DNA of 21,438 nt from JAMXLO01 sp046735215. GTDB lineage: Bacteria > Pseudomonadota > Alphaproteobacteria > Acetobacterales > Acetobacteraceae. The translations under genes were made by a program, and so were the position numbers. The notes beneath the pieces were generated by a model. It was not told where the DNA came from, made no database searches, and saw only the letters and a program-made list of their open reading frames with translations. The stretch covers positions 1-21,438 of the forward strand of contig JBKPSV010000066.1 of assembly GCA_046735215.1 (NCBI GenBank), written 5' to 3'. Below, one piece after another: positions 16,123 to 21,438 of the stretch. The first letter of the stretch is position 1, and the number at the start of each line of letters is the position of its first letter.

Positions 16123-17097
16123 CTATCCGAAGGTCGCGCTGAACAGCGATAGACCAGGCGTCTCACATTCGAGTTCAAGCAGGTGCTCGCCGTAACTGTC
16201 GCCATCGACCAGCGTGTAGAGTGTCTGCCTGCTGACCTCGATTGCCCGTTCTTCTCGTGCATCAATGCCAACACGTACGAGCGTTGGTTGAGACGAACCA
16301 GCGACCAAGTACAGCTTTGCTGCCGAGAAGCGCATGCGAACCCTGCCGCGGCGGGAACGCAGGGTCAGCGCTTCCCCCTCACGCGCCCAACTTCCATCCA
16401 GTTGATACACATTCAACATGGGACCGCTGGATCGGACGAAGGCGTAGGTTGCCGGGCCGCGCTGAGGCGACTGCGCGCGGTCCTGGGGCGTGTGATGCAG
16501 AGATCCGAAGTACATCTCGGGTGTTTCAACGCGCGACAGGTCGGCATCCTCAGCTCGCGGTTCCCGCATACTGCCGTGCATTGGTCCGACCAGATTCTGG
16601 ATGGCTGCCTCGATCTCCTGTGAATATCCCTCGCCATCGCGAGCAAGACGAACCTGTCCGGCTTTATCCAGAAGGTAGAACGATGGCCAGGCCCGGTTCT
16701 CCCACGCTTGCCAGGTTTGGTATTCATTATCCAGGCCGATCGGATAGCGCAGGTCCATCTCGCGGATTGCGCTTTCGACGTTTGCACGGTCGCGTTCAAA
16801 TCCGAACTCGGGCGTGTGGACGCCGATGATCTGCAAACCTTGCGGCCCATACTCCGCATGCCAGCGCTTCATATACGGCAGTGTGCGTCGCCAATTGATG
16901 CAGGTGTAGGTGCAGAACTGGACCAACACCACCTTGCCGCGCAGTCCGGCGATGGTCGGTGGAACGCTGGTGTTCAGCCATCCATCGATACCGGTGAATT
17001 GCGCGGTGGCTGCGCAGGCTCGGTTTGGCGGCAATAGCCCGCTACTGAATGCCGCCGACCCGACCGCATACCACAGCACGGAACGCCGGCTTGGCAT
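16123..17097 (-). CDS. exported thioredoxin-fold protein (DipZ/TlpA-like) with altered active site
   Basis: The 324-residue protein starts with S-R-R-S-V-L-W, a twin-arginine-like motif, then a hydrophobic segment ending near A-C-A-A-T-A, so Tat export to the periplasm is likely. A thioredoxin-like domain (about 35-180) follows, with the DipZ-type loop L-R-T-L-P-Y replaced by R-R-T-L-P-Y and with G-V-H-T-P-E-F after it. The rest is a beta-rich C-terminal domain like that of the DipZ group. The active site reads F-C62-T-Y-T-C66-I-N-W69: the resolving cysteine expected after I-N is Trp, and an extra Cys lies four residues earlier. ATG 17097 has GGGAGG five bases upstream. It lies 124 bases after the extradiol dioxygenase gene, same strand. 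Confidence 0.85.
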   Translation of the reverse strand: MPSRRSVLWYAVGSAAFSSGLLPPNRACAATAQFTGIDGWLNTSVPPTIAGLRGKVVLVQFCTYTCINWRRTLPYMKRWHAEYGPQGLQIIGVHTPEFGFERDRANVESAIREMDLRYPIGLDNEYQTWQAWENRAWPSFYLLDKAGQVRLARDGEGYSQEIEAAIQNLVGPMHGSMREPRAEDADLSRVETPEMYFGSLHHTPQDRAQSPQRGPATYAFVRSSGPMLNVYQLDGSWAREGEALTLRSRRGRVRMRFSAAKLYLVAGSSQPTLVRVGIDAREERAIEVSRQTLYTLVDGDSYGEHLLELECETPGLSLFSATFG

Positions 17098-17221
17098 GGC
17101 AACCTCCCATCGCACCTGTCCAGACCCTTCTACGCACCGTCAATCGCTCTTGCGATGTCCTGTTGAGCAACTCGCTGACCGGGTGTTGGGGATCACAGGA
17201 CAGGCAGGGTGGAAGCGCGCC

Positions 17222-18202
17222 TCAGCTCCGCGCCTTGATGGAGTCCCACCACGGACACACGCCGCTCATGCGATGGAAGTTGCCTTCCATGACCTGCACG
17301 GGCGCGCGGTTGACCTCGGGGGACGCAGGCGGTGGAGCACCCAACGCATCGAACAAGCCGTGATGTCCCCAGAAGCTGCCCACACTCTTCATCTCGTGCG
17401 GCTGCCATGTCGCATCATCCACTTCAACGCCACCCCAGCCATATTCGACCAGGATGTCGGACGGCGTGTGCATGTAGAATGACGTCACGAGGTCGTTCGG
17501 GTGTCGTCCGAGCGTGGCGACGATCTTCTCCTTCTCGCCGAGTGCGATGTCGTAGCCCTGTCCGACATCGTCGAACGAGTAGAGCTCGACCATGAGGTGA
17601 TGCATGCCGTTGAACGGCGCCTCGAACAGCGCGAGGCTGTGATGCCGGGGATTGACGTGCAGGAAATACCCGGTGAGGGGGCCGCGGACGAAGTCGCTGA
17701 CGCGGAAGCCAAGCAGATCGCGATAGAATGCCAGCGCCGTATCGACATTCGTCACCATCAGCACGGCGTGCCCCATACCCAGAGGCCCGGTGCGAAACCC
17801 GGAAATCGAGCGCCCCGGCCGGAACGGCTCATCGGCAATCTGAGCGCCGTGAAACGCCTCCAGCCGGTTGCCGAATGGGTCGGCAAACGAGATCAGGTCG
17901 CTGACGAGACGCTGATCGGCGAGCGATGTCGGTTCGCGCGTGACCGCGACTCCGGCTGCCTCCAGCTGGCCCGCAAGGGTCCCGAGTGCGGCGGCGTCCG
18001 CCACCTCCCAGCCGAAATAGCGCTGGCCTTCAGAGAGCGAGCGGTCGATGACCAGCCGCTGCTTGCGGTCGTCCATGCGGAAGGCGCGAAGACCGGCGCC
18101 GCGATTCACCGCCTGCATGCCCAGCCAATTGGTGGCGTAGTCCGTCCAGTCGTCGAGCTTGTCCGTGCCGATGCCGAGATAGCCGAGGGCCTGTATGGTC
18201 AT
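17222..18202 (-). CDS. BphC-like type I extradiol dioxygenase
   Basis: The 326-residue protein has two VOC-type domains, as in 2,3-dihydroxybiphenyl 1,2-dioxygenase and related catechol ring-cleaving enzymes. Only the second domain is expected to be active. The ferrous-iron ligands appear at H145 (G-M-G-H-A-V), H202 in M-H-H-L-M-V-E and E253 (I-L-V-E-Y-G). N-P-R-H-H-S-L (184-190) matches the active-site His segment. It should therefore cleave an aromatic diol next to its hydroxyls. M-T-I-Q at 18202 is the family-like start; the frame reaches 18256 but that part overlaps the upstream gene's end. It follows the FAD oxidoreductase by 31 bases and probably shares its transcript. Confidence 0.9.
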   Translation of the reverse strand: MTIQALGYLGIGTDKLDDWTDYATNWLGMQAVNRGAGLRAFRMDDRKQRLVIDRSLSEGQRYFGWEVADAAALGTLAGQLEAAGVAVTREPTSLADQRLVSDLISFADPFGNRLEAFHGAQIADEPFRPGRSISGFRTGPLGMGHAVLMVTNVDTALAFYRDLLGFRVSDFVRGPLTGYFLHVNPRHHSLALFEAPFNGMHHLMVELYSFDDVGQGYDIALGEKEKIVATLGRHPNDLVTSFYMHTPSDILVEYGWGGVEVDDATWQPHEMKSVGSFWGHHGLFDALGAPPPASPEVNRAPVQVMEGNFHRMSGVCPWWDSIKARS

Positions 18203-18233
18203 TGTCCGCGTCCCCCAATTTGCGCGGACGATA

Positions 18234-19499
18234 TCATGCTGCGGCGCGGGCCGCATCCTGTCCGCTGATCCAGGCGCCGGCGAGGGTCCCCGTCATGCCG
18301 GAATGGCAGGCCTCGCCGGCAAATACCAGTCGGCCGTCTGCCAGAGGTGTTCCGAGGGCGGCGCGCGCTCCCGCGTCCCCCGGGTGCACAAGCGAATAGG
18401 CACCGCGGATCAGAGGATCGGCCTCCCAATGGGTCACCAGATGCGCACCGCCGGCGAACGCGCGATCCACCCGGGAGCCAAGTACGGACCGCAACTGGCC
18501 GAGGGCGAAGTCCAGCGCGGCTGCATCACCGGCGCGCGCTAGGTCCCAGGCCGCCGGTCCACCGATCCAGCCCTGGATGTAGCCACGTTTGTATGGCCAG
18601 CACTGGAAGGCCATCGTGGGATCGCCACTGCGCTTCACCTGGCGGTCGAGCGAGCAGTGCAGCGGCAAGCCGAGCCGATCCTCGCCGGCGGCGCGCAAAA
18701 CGACCTTCATCGCAAGTCCCATCGGCATGGCGTTGATGGCGGCCTGCGCGGCAGGCGGCAGCGGCGGGTCGAAGCGGATCGCCCCGGCTGACAATACGCC
18801 GGTGGAGACGGTGACGATGGCGGAGTGCGCCGTTATCGTGCCGGCCGACGTCTCCACCTGAACGTCCGGGCCGGTCCAGGCGACGTGGGTTGCCGGCGTG
18901 CGGAGACGAATGTCGAGCCCCTTCCCCAGGCGTCGCGCGACGAACGCGCCAATGCCGCCGTCCGGTACGAGGTTGCTGCCGGATAAGACGTTGGTATGCC
19001 AGTCGCGCAGGGACAGTTCGTCGGCGCTGGCGCAGCAGATGATCGGGCCTTCCCAGGTCTCCACTGTCACCGCCCAGGGATCGTCCGGCAGTGCGCGTGC
19101 AACGACCGCCAGCGGTGCATCATCGACCTCGCGCAGGATCGCTCCGGCCTTGACCTCGTAGCGGTCCCAGGCGGCGGCGAAGTCGGCGTATTCATTCGGG
19201 GTCGCCTCGCGGGTGCCGACGAAGGTGCGCTCGCGGCGCAGTTCGTCCGAACGCAGCAGCGTCTCGCCGGCAGCCTGGGCGATCGGCACCAGCGGGTTGG
19301 TTTCCGCGTTGTGCAACCAGACAGCACCCATGTCGAACCAGACATTGCCGAGTTCCGGTGGATGTGCCGTCCAGGCGCGGCCGCCGATGCGGTCTGCCGC
19401 CTCCAGCACCACTGCGCGCCGGCCGGCCTGGCGCAGCGCGGTTGCCGCGCCAAGGCCGGCGAGCCCCGCGCCTATCACCACCACATCGACATCGGGCAT
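18234..19499 (-). CDS. FAD-dependent oxidoreductase, flavin amine oxidase family
   Basis: The 421-residue protein begins with the FAD-binding fold V-V-V-I-G-A-G-L-A-G-L (7-17) and the ribose-binding Glu in V-L-E-A-A-D-R-I-G-G-R-A (31-42). These are typical of monoamine oxidase/phytoene desaturase-type enzymes. The C-terminal F-A-G-E-A-C-H-S-G-M-T-G-T-L-A-G-A motif closes the FAD site. There is no signal peptide. Members oxidise amines, carotenoids or related compounds; the substrate is not evident. The gene starts 38 bases from the divergent acyl-CoA dehydrogenase gene and is followed by the BphC-like gene, which suggests a catabolic role in an aromatic or amine pathway. No ribosome site is clear before ATG 19499. 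Confidence 0.9.
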   Translation of the reverse strand: MPDVDVVVIGAGLAGLGAATALRQAGRRAVVLEAADRIGGRAWTAHPPELGNVWFDMGAVWLHNAETNPLVPIAQAAGETLLRSDELRRERTFVGTREATPNEYADFAAAWDRYEVKAGAILREVDDAPLAVVARALPDDPWAVTVETWEGPIICCASADELSLRDWHTNVLSGSNLVPDGGIGAFVARRLGKGLDIRLRTPATHVAWTGPDVQVETSAGTITAHSAIVTVSTGVLSAGAIRFDPPLPPAAQAAINAMPMGLAMKVVLRAAGEDRLGLPLHCSLDRQVKRSGDPTMAFQCWPYKRGYIQGWIGGPAAWDLARAGDAAALDFALGQLRSVLGSRVDRAFAGGAHLVTHWEADPLIRGAYSLVHPGDAGARAALGTPLADGRLVFAGEACHSGMTGTLAGAWISGQDAARAAA

Positions 19500-19545
19500 G
19501 GCGGCAACCTATCGTGGCGTCGATAAGGAGGCCAGCCATGCCCGA
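19492..19545. repeat. inverted repeat spanning the two divergent start codons
   Basis: TCGGGCATGGC (19492-19502) and GCCATGCCCGA (19535-19545) are perfect inverted copies separated by 32 bases. Both arms contain a start codon, because both divergent proteins begin M-P-D. The symmetry may be chance from the shared residues or an operator-like element in the common control region. Confidence 0.4.
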
Positions 19546-20674
19546 CGTTGCCCCGATCGGTGCCGACACCCTGGTGATCGACATGGTGCGGCGGTTCGCC
19601 AGTGAACGCCTCGCACCAGGTGCGGCGGCGCGCGAAAAGGCGGGCGCGATCGAGCCGGAAATCGTCAGCGAACTCGGCGAACTCGGCGTGTTCGGGGCGA
19701 CGACCCCGGCGAAGTGGGATGGCTCGGAAATCGACCCGGTGACGTATGCGCTGCTGCTGGAGGAGATCGCTGCCGGCGACGGGTCGGTCTCGACCATGGT
19801 GAGCGTGCACAATTCCCCCACGTGCATCATCTTCGACATGTACGGCACCGATGCGCAGAAGGATCGCTGGCTGCGCAAGCTGGCGACCGGCGAACATGTT
19901 GGGTCGTTCGCGCTGACCGAGCCGCAGGCCGGGTCGGATGCATCGAACCTGAAGACGCGGGCGGTAAAGAAGGGCGACCGCTACGTCATCAACGGTGCCA
20001 AGCAGTTCATCTCGTCCGGCGGCGTGCCAGGGAGCACGGTGCTGTTCGCGGTGACCGATCCGAGCGCGGGGCGGAAGGGCATTTCGTGCTTCGTGGTGGA
20101 CAAGGCGACGCGTGGGTACGTGGTGGCCCGACGTGAGGAGAAGCTGGGGCAGAAGGCGAGCGAGACCTGTGCACTGGCGTTCGAGGACATGGAGGTGCCC
20201 GAGGATCAGCGCATCGGTGCGGAGGGCGACGGCTATAAGATCGCGCTGTCCACTCTGGAGAGCGGAAGGATCGGCATCGCGGCGCAGAGCGTGGGGATGG
20301 CGCGCGCAGCACTGGACTACGCGGTGCAGTACGCGAAAGAGCGTCAGGCATTCGGCGGGCGAATCGTGGATCTGCAGGCAGTCGGGTTCCGGTTGGCCGA
20401 CGCAAAGACGAAGCTGGAAGCGGCGCGACAACTGACGCTGCATGCCGCGCGGCTGAAGGCGGAAGGCAGGCCGGCGCTGGAGGCGGCGTGCATGGCGAAG
20501 CTTTTTGCGAGCGAGGTGGCGGAGTTTGTGTGCACGGCAGCGATCCAGACGCTGGGTGGATACGGGTACCTGGCGGACTACCCGGTGGAGCGGATCTATC
20601 GCGATGTGCGGGTGTGCCAGATCTATGAGGGCACGTCGGATGTGCAGAAGCTGATTCTGCAAAGAATGCTGTAA
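19538..20674 (+). CDS. acyl-CoA dehydrogenase
   Basis: The 378-residue protein has the three-part acyl-CoA dehydrogenase fold: helical N-domain, a middle beta domain with A-L-T-E-P-Q-A-G-S-D (125-134), and a helical C-domain. In the C-domain, R-Q-A-F-G leads to the signature Q-T-L-G-G-Y-G-Y. The catalytic base is E364 in I-Y-E-G-T-S-D. It oxidises an acyl-CoA to the enoyl-CoA and passes electrons to electron-transfer flavoprotein. The E364 position is that of short- and medium-chain and isobutyryl-CoA-type enzymes, but chain length cannot be fixed. ATG 19538 follows AAGGAGG at seven bases, an unusually strong site. The frame upstream to 19358 is antisense to the oxidoreductase gene. Confidence 0.95.
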   Translation: MPDVAPIGADTLVIDMVRRFASERLAPGAAAREKAGAIEPEIVSELGELGVFGATTPAKWDGSEIDPVTYALLLEEIAAGDGSVSTMVSVHNSPTCIIFDMYGTDAQKDRWLRKLATGEHVGSFALTEPQAGSDASNLKTRAVKKGDRYVINGAKQFISSGGVPGSTVLFAVTDPSAGRKGISCFVVDKATRGYVVARREEKLGQKASETCALAFEDMEVPEDQRIGAEGDGYKIALSTLESGRIGIAAQSVGMARAALDYAVQYAKERQAFGGRIVDLQAVGFRLADAKTKLEAARQLTLHAARLKAEGRPALEAACMAKLFASEVAEFVCTAAIQTLGGYGYLADYPVERIYRDVRVCQIYEGTSDVQKLILQRML

Positions 20675-20705
20675 GTCGTCGCGCGGCCAGGAGCTGGTCG
20701 GCGAT

Positions 20706-20718
20706 CCGGAACTTCCGG
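20706..20718. repeat. 13-base palindrome between convergent genes
   Basis: CCGGAA-C-TTCCGG is a perfect palindrome 32 bases after the acyl-CoA dehydrogenase stop, with no T-run. It could be a protein-binding site or chance. The one-base centre cannot form a normal hairpin loop. Confidence 0.35.
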
Positions 20719-20742
20719 GGAGGAGATCAAGCTGTGGGAGCG

Positions 20743-21222
20743 TCAGGGCGGCCCGGTGCCGGCTGGCGTCGGCGAGGGCAGGAATGCCGCGCGCCCCGGC
20801 GCGTCTTCGGCTGGCAGCGGCCAAGGCCGCGTTAGGATGTCCTTCAGCAGGCGGACATAGCTGCCGGCAATGACGGCGCCAATCGGACGGTGGCGAACCG
20901 CAGCAGCAATCTGTTCGGGAGGTAGCGGGGCAAGGAGCCGGCCCGCATTCCGTAGGCGCGCCGGACGCGCGGCACGCCGCCGGCCCTGGGGCGAGGCCGT
21001 GGGTTGTCGCGCGGGACGTGCGGCGAGGCGCACGAGCCGAACTTCCAGCGCGCTGGCGCAAAGCAGGCCGCGCGCTATGCGCGCCAGGATCTCTGTCAAG
21101 TCCCTAGTACCAAAGCCGCGGCGGGCCAAGGATGGGTTTTCCGCCACCCGCGATTGGAGATTGGCGGCGAGTTCCTTGCCGTAATCGATGAGCCTGCGGA
21201 CAAGGTCGAGAAGAGCCACCAT
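20743..21222 (-). CDS. hypothetical protein, 159 aa, basic linker
   Basis: The N-terminal helix L-L-D-L-V-R-R-L-I-D-Y-G-K-E-L-A-A-N-L is followed by G-F-G-T-R-D-L-T-E-I-L-A-R-I-A-R-G-L and E-V-R-L-V-R-L-A-A-R. These form a conserved-looking helical region that I associate with hypothetical proteins of Acetobacteraceae. The middle is a low-complexity Arg/Pro/Ala linker. The C-terminal part (P-P-E-Q-I-A-A-A-V-R-H-R-P-I-G-A-V-I-A) is again helical. Function unknown; there is no clear signal peptide. I prefer ATG 21222, which starts the conserved helix; GTG 21255 adds eleven hydrophobic residues. It is convergent with the acyl-CoA dehydrogenase gene. Confidence 0.65.
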   Translation of the reverse strand: MVALLDLVRRLIDYGKELAANLQSRVAENPSLARRGFGTRDLTEILARIARGLLCASALEVRLVRLAARPARQPTASPQGRRRAARPARLRNAGRLLAPLPPEQIAAAVRHRPIGAVIAGSYVRLLKDILTRPWPLPAEDAPGRAAFLPSPTPAGTGPP

Positions 21223-21406
21223 CGCAACCACCAGAAGAGCGCAAGACCGCGGCACGCGTCAAGGAATATTTTCATATCGACAGAGCGGGTGCCTATAAAC
21301 GGCGGGTTGGTGTGAAATGCTTCACCGAAGCACTTCAGCGCCACCGGCCCGCCCGGTCGGCATTGTCCGTCGCGTCAGCAAGAAGCTGAAGCGAACGGAG
21401 CAGGCC

Positions 21407-21438
21407 ATGAAGCAGACCCTCATCACCACCGCCCTGGC
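21407..21438 (+). CDS. start of a probable secreted protein, cut by the window end
   Basis: ATG at 21407 is preceded by GGAGCAGGCC and opens M-K-Q-T-L-I-T-T-A-L-A, which looks like the first residues of a signal peptide. Only eleven residues are inside the window (3' incomplete), so no function can be given. Confidence 0.4.
   Translation, partial: MKQTLITTAL

Noticed and set aside
19475..21061. Very long minus-strand frame (528 codons) opposite the acyl-CoA dehydrogenase
   Set aside because: A mirror of a strongly conserved enzyme gene in high-GC DNA; the translation is His/Arg/Leu-rich without motifs.
1..21438. tRNA genes, CRISPR arrays, toxin-antitoxin or phage-defence modules
   Set aside because: Looked for by eye on both strands. 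No regular repeat-spacer array, no tRNA-like cloverleaf and no recognised defence protein was found; the lone RHH protein has no toxin-like partner.

Overview
The window is GC-rich, densely coding bacterial chromosome. Several genes look alphaproteobacterial, and the small proteins of unknown function resemble families I associate with Acetobacteraceae (Rhodospirillales). That placement is inference from gene style, not from a marker gene. I see no rRNA, tRNA, CRISPR array, prophage or complete mobile element.

Positions 1-3700 are an eroded accessory stretch. They hold a 63-residue lipoprotein, a dihydrofolate-reductase-like protein, an 87-residue hypothetical protein and a 26-residue single-helix ORF. 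After these come the remains of an efflux locus: the front of a membrane fusion protein runs directly into the back of a FUSC-type transporter, as if an internal segment was deleted. A broken IS630-type transposase fragment lies just upstream of that locus. Positions 3685-5350 carry a two-gene polysaccharide unit on the minus strand, an ExoY-like sugar transferase followed by an FkbM methyltransferase, with a plausible promoter in an AT-rich patch. About 780 bases after that contain nothing convincing.

Positions 5969-11112 are mostly intact housekeeping or conserved genes. They include a small alpha-helical protein beside a ribbon-helix-helix protein, queG, and nrdB divergent from queG. Next come a 100-residue relative of the small helical protein, a TrmN6-like tRNA methyltransferase, a DUF3617 exported protein and a small VOC protein. 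A SAM methyltransferase and a decayed TPR/glycosyltransferase gene (two frameshifts and a nonsense codon) lead to position 13107.

Positions 13099-20674 look catabolic. A D-2-hydroxyacid dehydrogenase and an IlvD/Edd dehydratase are divergent and may handle sugar acids. Further on, a minus-strand run of FAD amine-oxidase-like protein, BphC-like extradiol dioxygenase and exported thioredoxin-fold protein is divergent from an acyl-CoA dehydrogenase. The window closes with a hypothetical gene and the first codons of a probable secreted protein. I found no clearly new multi-gene system. The best leads are the paired small helical proteins, the 26-residue ORF, the thioredoxin-fold protein with an altered active site, and the oxidative cluster whose substrate is unknown.
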